The position numbers and the translations under genes were made by a program. 64,000 bases of DNA, taken from NCBI GenBank assembly GCA_947471745.1, contig CANJKZ010000929.1, positions 1,041,001-1,105,000 on the forward strand, given 5' to 3'. Positions 45,222-55,878 of this stretch are shown one piece after another. The notes under the pieces are model-generated. The model did no database searches. It worked only from the letters and a program-made list of their open reading frames with translations, and was not told the DNA's origin. Every line of letters begins with the position of its first letter. Position 1 is the stretch's first letter. Origin of the DNA: Closterium sp. Naga37s-1 (Eukaryota; Streptophyta; Zygnematophyceae; Desmidiales; Closteriaceae).

Positions 45222-45599
45222 GGCCCCGTCGCCGCCCCTACTCGGCCTCGTCGCCGCCCCTTTCGGCGGCCTCGTCGCCGCCCTTCAGTGGCCCCGTCGC
45301 CGCTCCTTCGCGGCAGCGACGCCGCCCTTCACGGCCCCGCCGAGCCGCCTTCGCTGCCGAGCCGCTGAGCCGCCGAGCCGCCTTTGCCGCCTTTGCCGCC
45401 GAGTCGCCTTTGCCGCCGAGCCGCCGAGCCGCCGAGCTGCCGAGCCGCCGGGCCGCCGCAGCCGAGACGCCGCCGTCACTGCAGTAGCGGCCCTGTCCCT
45501 GCCGGCCTGCCCCGGACCGCCTCACTTGCCTGGTAAGCGCAACGCCTCTGCCACTGCACTGCCCTACCCCGCTATGCTCACTTCCTGTCTGCTGCTGTC
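45222..45599 (+). repeat. E4 leader, second part
   Basis: GC-rich repeats resume after E5, with a GCCGAGCCGCC-rich end, then GCCTGGTAAGCGC at about 45528 and the short conserved lead-in to the Gag ATG at 45600. Confidence 0.8.
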
Positions 45600-48500
45600 A
45601 TGGCCACCCCCAGTGTTCTCACCTTTGACGCTGAGGGTCGGGCTGTTGACTTTGAGGTCTGGGTAGATGATCTGCAGCTTTTCCTACAGTGCGATAGGGC
45701 AGACGGTCTCTCCCTGTTTGACCTCACCTCTGGTGCCTCTCCTGCCCCTGCTGCTGATGCTGACGCCACTGTTCGCTCACAGTGGGCCACGCGCGATGCT
45801 GCTGCTCGCCTTGCTGTGCGCCGCCACTTACCGACCGCTGAGCGCGCGCATTTTAGTCAGTACAAGAGCGCTAAGACCTTGTACGACGCTGTCGTTGCAC
45901 GCTACTCTTCCCCTGCCACTGCTGCCCTTAGCCGCCTCATACTGCCGTACCTCTTCCCTGACCTCGCCGCTTTTCCCACAGTCGCTGACCTCATTACGCA
46001 CCTTCGCACTAGTGACATTCGCTACCGCGCTGCGCTTCCTGCTGAGTTCTGCGCCAAGAACCCCCCCCCTATGTACATCACCCTCTACTACATAGTCACC
46101 CGGCTCCCTGACACCCTTCGCTCGGTTAGGGACCACTTCCTCTCTGTTTGCCCCACCACCCTCACCGTTGACCTCCTCGAGGAGCGCCTCCTAGCAGCAG
46201 AAAAGAGTATAGTCGCTGTAGGAGCCTCTCGTGGTGACCCTCGTACCCCTGTCTTTGAGGGGTGCTCCCCCTCCCCCCTCTTGCCCTCTGTTGCCTCTGC
46301 TGCTGCGGCCGACCTCGTTGGTCTTGAGTCGGTCGGCGCGGCGTCTGCCCCTAGCGGGAGACGCCGCTCAGGCAAGGGCAAGGGGGGCAAGGGCGCTGGA
46401 GGAGCTGGCGGGGGCGGTGGAGGCGGCGGTGGAGGCGGCGGAGGGGGTGGGGGTGGCGGTGGGAGTGGTGGCGGGAGTGGAGGCACTAGTGGCGGCAGTG
46501 GAGGCGGAGGAGGCGGCGGTGGTGGCGGTGCGAGCGGAGGTGGTGGAGGTGGTGGCGGTGGTGGAGGTAGCGGCGGCGGAGGTGGAGCTGGTCGGGGCGG
46601 CTCTTCGCAGAAGGTCGGCTCCGGTGGTGGTCAGCGCCAGCAGCAGCAGCAGCAGCGCACTCGTGAGACTCCTTCCCCCCAGCAGCTTCGTGAGTGGTAC
46701 ACTGCTCGTCAGCGGGGTGGGGGTGCTGGCCCCTGTACCTACGTTCTACGTACAGGCGACCGCACGGGTGAGCAGTGTGGGGGTCCGCACTCCACCCAGC
46801 GCTGCTTCGGCCGCCTGACGGATGCTTGGCGTCATCAGTTCCCCGACGCTACTGAGATCCCTCACTGGGGCGAGCTGTTTAGGGCGGGTGTTGCGATCTT
46901 TGATCTTGATTATGATGCTATTCTTGCTGCAATGTATGCTGTGACTATTAGTGATGAGGGTGACTGTTACCGGTGTTTTCCGCCTGACCCGGGCATTGAG
47001 GCTACTGCTCTAGCTGCTAGTGCGTCTGCTGCCCCAGGTGCTGGTGAGTCTGCGCTCTCAGGTACCGCGTCGGATCCGGCCACCCACACCTTCACCCTTG
47101 ACTTGGGTGCTTCCCGCTCCTTCTTTCGAGACCGCACCACGCTTACGCCACTTAGTCGGCCAGTGGCAGTCTCCCTGGCAGACCCCTCTGGGGGTCCTGT
47201 CCTTGCCCACTTCTCCACTGTTCTACCGTGTCCGGCGGCCCCTTCTGGCACCCTGTCGGGTCTTTACCTCCCCTCGTTCTCTACGAACTTGGTGAGTGGT
47301 GCTGACCTTCAGGATGGAGGGGTTCACCAGTTCACTCCTGCGAGTCAGCGAGTGACCCACTGTACCTGTGCTCGGACGGGCCGTCACTTGGCCACGTTTA
47401 CCCATCAGCCGGGGTCGAGCATGTACACACTGACTACTGAGTCTCCTCCGGTCGCTGAGTCTGCTCAGGTAGCCGCGTCGGGTCAGGTGTTTGCTGCAGC
47501 GTCTAGGTCTGGTCCTGAGTCTGCCCCCTGCTCGTGTCGTCTCCTGTCTCACCAGACTCTCCTCTGGCACCACCGCCTTGGTCACCCCTCCCTGCCTCGT
47601 CTTCGAGGCATGGCCTCCCGTGTCCTTGTCTCTGGTCTCCCCCGGTCCCTCCCTCCCCTTCCTCCGGGGCCTGCTCCCACCTGCGTTCCCTGCGTCAAGG
47701 GGCGGCAGCGTGCTGCTCCTCACTCCTCCGAGTTTCCTCCGACAGAGGCTCCGCTGCAGACGCTTCACATGGACGTGTGGGGCCCAGCCCGCGTCCGTGG
47801 ACAGGGTCACGAGCGTTACTTCCTGCTGGTGGTTGACGACTACTCGCGTTACACCGCAGTCTTCCCCTTGCGCACCAAGGGTGAGGTCACTGAGGTGTTG
47901 ATTGCCTGGATCCACGCAGCTCGTCTCCAGCTCAGAGAGAGTTTCGGCTCAGACTTTCCTGTTCTGCGTCTGCACTCTGACAGAGGCGGAGAGTTCTCCT
48001 CTGGCCTTCTGCGAGCCTTCTGTCGTGCACGAGGCATCCGCCGGACCTTCACGCTTCCGGACTCTCCGCAGCAAAATGGGATTGCTGAGCGCCGCATTGG
48101 CATGGTCATGGACGTCGCTCGTACGTCCATGGTCCATGCGGCTGCCCCCCATTTTCTGTGGCCGTTTGCGGTTCGGTACGCGGCGCATCAGATCAACCTT
48201 CAGCCCCGGGTCTCCATGCCGGAGACCTCCCCTACTTTGCTGTGGACGGGGAAGGTTGGCGATGCGTCTGCGTTCCGTGTCTGGGGATCTAGGGCGTTTG
48301 TCCGCGACTTGTCTGCGGACAAGCTGTCCCCTCGTGCTGTTCCCTGCGTCTTCCTTGGCTTCCCCCCTGACGCGCCGGGCTGGCAGTTCTACCACCCCAC
48401 CTCGCGCCGTGTTCTGTCCTCCCAGGACGTCACGTTTGACGAGTCGGTTCCCTACTACCGTCTCTTCCCCTACCGCACTGCGCCCTCCCCCCTCCCGCCG

Positions 48501-51440
48501 CTCTTCCTTACGCCAGGTCCCCCTCCGGTAGACCCCCTCCCCCCTCAGGGTCCTGCCCCCTCAGGTGTGTCTCAGGTAGACGCAGTCGACTCTGGGTAGC
48601 TGTTGACTCTGGTGCTACTAGGGGTGCTGAGCCTGCGGGTGCTGGGTCTGGGGGTGCTGACTCTGGGGGTGCTGAGCCTGGGGGTGCTGAGTCTGGGGGT
48701 GCTGACTCTGGGGGGTGCTGCGCCTGGGGGTGCTGAGCCTGGGGGTGCTACGCCTGGGGGTGCTGAGCCTGGGGGTGCTGCGTCTGGGGGTGCGGAGTCT
48801 GAGGGTACTGGACCTGCTCGTGTGGCGTCTGGCGGTGCTGGGCCTGGGGGTTCTTCGGGTACTTCGTCCCGGCGGGAGCTACTCTCTCCACAGGAGCTGC
48901 GTGAGTGGTTTGCCCGGCGCTGGAGGCGAGCTGCTGGAGCTGGAGGTGCTGCGGGTGCTGGAGGTTCTGCTGCTGCTGAAGGTGCTGGTGCCGCGGGTCC
49001 CGGAGGTGCTCGTCCTGGGAGTACTGGAGCTGCTGGGGGTGTTGGCACTGAGGGTGCCTCTGGTGCTGGTGCCTCTGAGGGTACTGGAGTTGGCACTGCT
49101 GGAGCTGGGGGTGCTGCTGGCGCTGGTGCTGTCGTTCGGGGTGCTGGTGCTGTCCCTTCTGGTGCTAGTGGTGCTGAGCGGCCGCGGCCGTACTTCGTTC
49201 CGCTCCTTGAGCAGGTTCTTGGTCTTCCGCCCTCTGCTAGTCCGGCTCCTCCCTTAGAGTGTCCACTGCCTGTCCAGTCCGAGTCACAGTTACACCCTAC
49301 CTCTCCTCTGTCTGCTCCTTCTCCCTACACTGGTCCTACTGGAGGTCTTGCTGAGCGTCGTGAGCCTGCGTCTCGTCCTGCGTCGCCTGTCCGTGCTGCA
49401 CGCACTAGTAGTCGTGGTTCGCGTCAGCGTCCTCCCCCTGTCCCCGGCACGCACCGGATGTCTCTGCGTCCCTCCACTGCTCCGCTGCGTGCCCCTTTGC
49501 CTTCTCCTCCTGAGTCCTCTCTTCCTGTTCTTGCTGACCCGGAGTCGGAATCCCTTCGTGCTGCCAGTCCTACTGTCACGCGTCTCCTTGCTACTGTCGT
49601 CACTGACCCTTCCTTTGAGTCCGCTGCTGCGTCTGCCTTAGTTTCTGAGCTTGTCGACTTCGCTGCTCGCTGTCGCCTAGACTACGCTGCTAGTCTTGTC
49701 GCTGAGTCTGAGTCTGTCTGTCCTCCGTCCGTCGGGGGTGAGTGTGCCCTTGGCACGGACGTCCTTGAGGACAGGCAGGAGGAGTTCCAGTGCTTTGCTG
49801 CTGCTTCACCTCATCTTGTGTCCATGCTGCTTGCCCTTGAGGGAGACCCGGATGCACTAGACATCCCGACTCCGCGCTCTTACGCGGCGATAGGGGGTCC
49901 CTACTCCTCTCAGTGGCAGGCAGCCATGGATGCAGAGATGGCTTCCTGGAAGTCCACAGGCACCTACGTCGACGAGGCTCCCCCTCCTGGGGCGAACATC
50001 GTCAGTGGCATGTGGATTTTCAGGGTGAAGCGGCCGCCGGGTTCTCCGCCTGTCTTCAAGGCGCGCTACGTGGCTCGTGGCTTCAGTCAGCGGCAGGGAG
50101 TTAACTACTTTCAGACCTTCTCTCCCACCCCGAAGATGACCACTCTTCGGGTACTACTGCACATAGCCGCTCACCGTGACTACGAGCTTCACTCTCTTGA
50201 CTTCAGCACTGCTTTCTTGCAGGGGAGCCTGCACGAGGAGATCTGGCTGCGCCGTCCACCTGGCTTCACTGGGTCTTTTCCTCCTCGTACCCAGTGGAGC
50301 CTCCGGCGGCCAGTCTACGGTCTCCGCCAGGCACCTCGTGAGTGGCATGACACACTGAGGACTACACTTGCGGCTCTTGGGTTTGCTCCTTCTACTGCCG
50401 ACCCGTCGCTGTTTCTGCGCACCGACACGTCTTTGCCGCCGTTCTACATCCTCGTGTACGTCGATGACTTGGTCTTTGCCACAGCTGACACTGCTGGACT
50501 CGCCCACGTGAAGTCCGAGCTGCAGAAGAGACACACGTGCACAGACCTGGGTGAACTGCGCAGCTACCTTGGCTTGCAGATCACCCGGGACAGAGCACAG
50601 CGCACCATTACCCTGACTCAGTCACACATGGTGCAGCAGGTCCTTCAGCGCTTCGGCTTCACGTACTCCTCGCCTCAGTCCACTCCTCTGTCTACTCGCC
50701 ACTCGCTCTCAGCTCTGCCTTCGGATGAGTCCGTAGAGTCGAGTGGCCCGTACCCAGAGCTTGTTGGCTGCCTCATGTACCTGATGACCTGCACTCGACC
50801 TGACCTTGCATACCCTCTTAGCATTTTGGCACGCTATGTTGCTCCTGGGAGACACAGACCAGAGCACATGGCTGCAGCGAAGAGGGTGTTGCGTTACTTG
50901 TGCAGTACGTCGGGCATGGGGCTTGTGCTTGGAGGGTGGAGTCCAGTGGTCCTCACTGGTCACGCAGACGCTTCTTGGGCTGACGACCAGGCTACGCAGC
51001 GGTCGTCACAGGGTTACACCTTCAGCCTTGGTTCTGGCTCTGTTTCATGGCGGTCTACCCGCTCGTCTTCTGTTCTCGGCTCCAGTTGTGAGGTTGAGAT
51101 CTACGCAGGGGCCATGGCTGCAAAGGAGCTACGCTGGCTCACCTACCTGCTGACTGACCTAGGAGAGGCGCCTCGTTCTCCTCCAGTTCTGTACGTAGAC
51201 AACAAGGCTATGCTGGCCTTGTGTCGGGAGCACAGACTGGAGCACAGAACGAAGCACATCGCTCTTCGCTACTTCCTCGCTCGTGGGCTTCAGCAGCGTG
51301 GTCAGCTGCGCCTTGCTTACGTGGCCTCTGAGGCCAACACTGCTGATATCTTCACCAAGGCACTTGCTCCTTGTGACCATCAGCGCTTCTGTACTCTGTT
51401 AGGTCTTGTACCTACCTTGCCTCACTTGCTCACTTCCTGA
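45600..51440 (+). pseudogene. E4 Gag-Pol polyprotein with linker stop
   Basis: Gag begins MATPSVLTFDAEG. The Gly-rich run is the longest here (about 46390-46590). Cys-His motif as in E5. The protease motif is D-L-G-A-S instead of D-S-G-A-S, which should impair the enzyme. Integrase motifs HMDVWGP, HSDRGGEF and NGIAER are intact. A TAG at 48597-48599 ends the first frame right after the integrase. The next ~110 bases of GGGGGTGCTGAGCCT-type repeat read in a shifted frame, and a second indel near 48712 restores the family frame. RT (YVDD at 50457-50468) and RNase H are then open to 51440. The two indels compensate, leaving a single stop. Confidence 0.95.
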
Positions 51441-51629
51441 CCTTGCTTGTACTGTTACATATATATATACCTGCTCTTGCTTGTTTAGCGTTATATATAT
51501 GTGTGTACTCATGCATGTGAACTGGCCTTGTGGCCTTGAACTTGTGCTCAGAATATGTGGTGACGTTGTGATCCACCCTGAGCTTGCTTTGCCTTGCTTT
51601 GCTTAACTGGTCTTGTGACCCCTTGTTCT

Positions 51630-51650
51630 CCCCCACTTTGCCTATGGGGG
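51630..51650 (+). promoter_or_regulatory. E4 PPT hairpin
   Basis: CCCCCA/TGGGGG, 9-nt loop, two bases before the 3' LTR. Confidence 0.6.
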
Positions 51651-51652
51651 TG

Positions 51653-51781
51653 TGTCAAACTTATATGATCTAGCCTGTGTAGGCTGTAGCGGGTTAGATA
51701 CTAAGGGGTACACAATTCTAGGGTTTCATATTTGTATCACTTTCATTCCTTAGCAAATCCATTCTCGTTCTAAGTTTCTCA
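51653..51781 (+). repeat. E4 3' LTR
   Basis: Identical to 36733-36861. Followed by GATTG. Confidence 0.97.
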
Positions 51782-51786
51782 GATTG

Positions 51787-51815
51787 AACCTGAAAATGGC
51801 TCCAGTAAAATCAAG
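51787..51815 (-). repeat. Foldback element, right arm, outer end
   Basis: Continues 36732 once E4 is removed. Contains TGAAAATGGC, the complement of GCCATTTTCA in the left arm at about 28690-28700. Confidence 0.6.
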
Positions 51816-51830
51816 CGAATGGTAGCGTGG

Positions 51831-52627
51831 GGCAAAATTGCGCGAAGCAGCCGATCGCGCGCCTGTCTCAACCCTGTCGACCAAGCTCGCACCGTAGGTA
51901 GTGCGACCGAACCCCCCGTAAATGAATCGACCTACATGCGCTTTCGCGATTTAGACGGCCAATTCGAATGTGGAGAAATAGTAATACTGCTATTGTTTCG
52001 CATAGAGGTATTGTTTGTTATTGTTTATATAGTGGCCATGCCAGGTGGTTCTTTTTCGCCACGTGTGCATCGCGACTTTCTCAATTATTTACGAAGCACT
52101 AAATCTAAGTAGGGGGTGACAAAAAAATATACCCCTAAACACAGGGACGCAATTCGGGAGGCATCAATCCTAAACACGTGAAGCAAGGTGTTTAGGGTTG
52201 ATGCTTTTCATGTGGTGCAATTAGGGAGATATCAACCCTAAACACGGGAATTGACAAAGTGTTTAGGGTTGAGGCATTGAAAGCGGTGCCCGGCTCCGTA
52301 GGGGTTTTAGTTTGTTTAACACCGTCTAGTATAGAAGACCAAACGAAATCAACATAAGACAAACCTCCTCGGCGTGATTGGACTGTAGTGCCGCTACACA
52401 TTAGAAAGTTGTCGTGGGTGAAAGATTCGATACTTGCTTCGACATTCTCACTGTAAAACCAAATGGCACTTGTAACGCTGAATTAACTACGTCCGCACCA
52501 TGAAGATAACGTGGAATCGCGTGCAGTTTGATTCAATTGCGAAGGGTTCGGTCGCCCTATCTGCGGTGCGAGCTTGGTCGAAAGGATTGAGACAGGCGCG
52601 CGATCCGCCGCGTTGCGTAATTTTGCC
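51831..52627. mobile_element. Second inverted-repeat (MITE-like) element
   Basis: 51831-51950 is reverse-complementary to about 52515-52627, sharing GGCAAAATT, GATCGCGCGCCTGTCTCAA, CGACCAAGCTCGCACCG and GCGACCGAACCC. The interior has no transposase and holds two hairpins. Target duplication was not established. The element abuts the end of the foldback element. Confidence 0.7.
52161..52272. repeat. Two tandem hairpins with CCTAAACAC/GTGTTTAGG stems
   Basis: Hairpin 1 pairs GCATCAATCCTAAACAC (52161) with GTGTTTAGGGTTGATGC (ending 52204), with one mismatch. Hairpin 2 pairs TCAACCCTAAACAC (52232-52245) with GTGTTTAGGGTTGA (52259-52272) perfectly. Each is part of a duplicated segment starting GCAATT[C/A]GGGAG. 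Confidence 0.8.
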
Positions 52628-53080
52628 GAAGCGTGGTGCATGATGGTCTGTCATTCTTTGTCCACGTCAGGCCGCTCCTTGTGCTGATGAGGACGTCTGG
52701 TTGCTGTTTGTGCAGATGGGGGAGAACATTCCTTGCTGAGCTGTTCCTAAAGGGAGGAGGTATCTCTTCAAAGGTTCATACGAGCAGGAACAGTAAAACA
52801 TACGGACAGGACTCCAGATTTTTCAATGTCGCGTCGAGTGCTGTGGACTCGAACGTACGGACGGGACACGCATGCACCGTGGCTACTTGAAACTACGTCG
52901 GCAATTCCGGAAACATTCCCCGCGCCGCCGATCCCGAGCCGCCATTTCGGTCTCCTTGTCTCTCTCTGCTACATGTAGAGCCGAACAGATGCTGGTCACG
53001 AACTACTCACAAGTGGCTCTCGCAACTGACAGTGGTTGTTGCCGTATTGCATCGCGAAAAAGGACTTGCCAGAAAGCTAC
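52628..53080. other. Unassigned sequence after the MITE-like element
   Basis: No domain-bearing frame recognised. Confidence 0.4.
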
Positions 53081-53081
53081 G

Positions 53082-53210
53082 GGAAAGTTGCAAAAAGGAT
53101 ACTTTTTGGATACCTTGGTTTTGCAACTTTCCAGTGATGGTCAAATGTTGCAGAGATCGTGGTTGCGGGAAAGTTGCGAAAAAGTTGCATTCCTGCAACT
53201 TTCCCGCAAC
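53082..53210. repeat. Pair of perfect hairpins (GGAAAGTTGC family)
   Basis: GGAAAGTTGCAAAA (53082-53095) pairs with TTTTGCAACTTTCC (53119-53132). GTTGCGGGAAAGTTGC (53162-53177) pairs with GCAACTTTCCCGCAAC (53195-53210). The shared arms suggest a foldback repeat. A related phrase with GGATAC and GCAACTTTCC recurs at about 55270-55310. Confidence 0.8.
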
Positions 53211-53239
53211 ACAACCGCAACTTATCGGACAATCTTTGG

Positions 53240-55700
53240 ACACGTTGCGTATACATTTCAGTCACATGTATGCAGTTTCACCACCTGCCACGTGGCCTGC
53301 GTACAGTTTCAACTTCGAAGTGTACGTACGCTGGTACGTACGTGAAGATTTTTTGCCACGTAAGCAAAGATATTTGTGCCAGGTGTCATTCTCGATATGT
53401 GTACGGCAACTTGCCATGTGGGCCAATCAGACATGACCTTGAAGTGTGCGAAACTTGATTTTTACAAGCCGCCGTTTTGCTTGAAACGCACAAGCGGAGA
53501 TTTCGTTTCACTGGCTGATTGTTATTGCTATTTTTTATGTATACATTCGTCTGCAACACAATATTTCTGACATTTGCGTACATACTTCTGAAGTATACAC
53601 TTTGCGGTAACACAGCAGAACAACGAACACAGCTAGACCCAAGTACTTATACGTAGCTAAACATCTTATATGAAGGGCACACATGGCGAAAAAATGCGTC
53701 GTTTTAACGCCTGCAAACAAAACAATGACATAACGTTAGACTTTGGTTAGTCATGTGCTTGTTCCCCACCTCAGTAACTTACCACCAGCGGGCCTTCACC
53801 GTCACTCATAACATTGCCTTAGATATGCTTGAGAGCTTCTGGGTATTGTTCAAACGCCTGGAAACATCTATTGACTTCCATGAACCCTGCACATGGAAAT
53901 CAGCCCTGACACACGATGACTACATCAACAAAAGACATAACAACATTATCATTACAGGCTGGACTCCAGACAACATGGGGTTAGAACGCGCATGGTTAAA
54001 AGCTCAAGCAGAGGCAGAGAGAGGCCTTGGTGCGACTACCACACTCACCGCGTTTCTCGCGCTGAAGACGCCGCGTCCCACACGATTCGCGGGCCACCGG
54101 TCCTAGTAATGCAGTGAGCATGCCGACGAGCAGTATTGGGAGGCTGGGGAAAAAAAGAAGTGCAACTAATTAAAATGCACCAAGGAATGGGAGGACTGGC
54201 AGGGGCGGGAAAAAAAGGAACTTACAAGCCATCGCGAAAGATCTGCACACATATCGGCAATATACGAACAGATCGATTGCTCGCGAAGCATAACCCGTGA
54301 GAATAGATGAACGAGTTACAACCTAAGGCACACGCACGGGAAAATGATAGCTTGGTTACGAGTTACAAAAAGCATGTGTAGCACACCTTTCGGCGCTTTT
54401 CGCGCGGAACCCGGCGATTCCGTTACTAGTCGCTGGTGCCACGTTCTCCGCGTGTAGAAAACGTTGCTGTGTAATCTGTAAAAGGATAGGGGAGGATTCG
54501 CAGGGGCCGAATTGATAACATGGGTCTGAGTTACAAGCAGTGGTAATAAAATGCAATAACACGTAGAAGTGATGTGGTCTTTAGGTAGACGCTAATTGTG
54601 CTAAGAGGACACTCAGAGGCAGGAGATGTGAAGAACCTTAGTCAGTTGTGTGAAAATGAGGCAGGTGACGGGTGTTTGGTCGGGAGAGAGTCATGCGCAG
54701 AGTGAGGGTAAGAAAGATAGATGCTTCTAGAGCTTGGAGGTGTGCTGAAGTGTCGTCAAAATATGCTGTTGATTTTTGCTGCAGGCAAGAGCACCCCAGT
54801 GATTGGTTAGTAAAAAATCATTAGGTTCGACCACTTCGTTACGGGTTAGCTGAACCTTGGTCCGTGGAAGCCACGTCAGTACCCGAAATCTGAACACTTA
54901 GCACTGATTGGGTGTGACTGTGAACCCTTGTGCCTGTTGCCAGCTCCGATTCCTGGTTGTACCTTGGCGACGGTCGTGCGGTTTGTATCCACGTTACCGT
55001 GTTCGCAACTTTCGAGAATGCTAACCTAATTTGTGCCAAGTGTTCATCTATCGGACACCTGCAGTTTCACAGCAAGGGAGACTCCCACATTTTGGTCGTG
55101 ACCAGGTGTGCTGTTCGGTGCCGAGGTGTCGAATTTGATGCTAGAAATGTGCGGTCCGAGAAACCCACGAATCCGAAAATCACGCCTCGGGTTACCCACG
55201 TATCCAAAATTCGCGGCTCGGTTACCCCTTGTATCCTAAGTTTGTGTGAGTTGCTTTTTTCAGTCTATGCTTTTTGGATACATTCAGGATACAAGTCAGC
55301 AACTTTCCTGCAGCTTTCAAACTTAAACTCAAATTTTGGCCTAAGCCATTTCCTTCATCCAGTGGATCGCTCGCGACATGTGAAAGGCGAGGATTTGGAT
55401 GACGCATTATCTTGCTCCAGACAGACCCACACCGCTGTCATGCTACTTGACAAGGCGAGGGAGTAGGGGATGTGTCGCTAGTGGATCCACCGATCTTGCT
55501 GGCAACGCGAGCCTCTGTTTTTGAAGCGAGTAAAGCCTCGCTGGCCCTCGCGCGTGTCGCCGTACATTATAGTAGGACAATAGTATCTTCAAGACTCACA
55601 CGGTAGAACTCACACAGAGCCAGACATATGCCTCGCTGGCTCACACGAGGTGAAGCCTTAATGTCTTAGACAATCACACAGCCAGAATTATGCCGCGCTG
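53240..55700. other. Intergenic stretch upstream of gene B
   Basis: No recognised gene. A 117-codon frame at 53753-54106 (AFTVTHNIALDMLESFW..., ...HDDYINKRHNNIIITGW...) has ordinary amino-acid composition but no family I recognise. Three phrases of the type GCC[TG]CGCTGGC occur between 55537 and 55705. Confidence 0.35.
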
Positions 55701-55862
55701 GCCGTGCGGCGCCGCGCGGAGCCTGCGCGGAGAGCACTTTTCCGCGTGCTAGCGGAGCATTCCCGTCCAGATTTCAGCGGCGAGGGAAGAAGGCCTGGAG
55801 GGGAAAAAAGCCTCGTAGCTTTCCCCCAAGGCTTCGATGCGCGAACCCGGCGGAGGATAAAC

Positions 55863-55878
55863 TTCCTCCGCGGAGGAA
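55863..55878. promoter_or_regulatory. Perfect 16-bp palindrome upstream of gene B
   Basis: TTCCTCCGCGGAGGAA, about 550 bases before the gene B start. It could bind a dimeric protein. No function is known from sequence alone. Confidence 0.3.

Larger units (their letters stand above)
36733..51781 (+). mobile_element. E4, Ty1/copia element, TSD GATTG, containing E5
   Basis: LTRs 36733-36861 and 51653-51781 (129 bp) read identically and are flanked by perfect GATTG (36728-36732, 51782-51786). E5 sits in the leader. With E5 removed the element is about 7.6 kb. Gag-Pol (45600-51440) is open except for one stop in the linker. LTR identity implies recent insertion, and E5 is younger still. Confidence 0.97.

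Noticed and set aside
52872..53345. 157-residue frame near the hairpins
   Set aside because: Its residues come from the inverted repeats, and no family or codon signal is seen.
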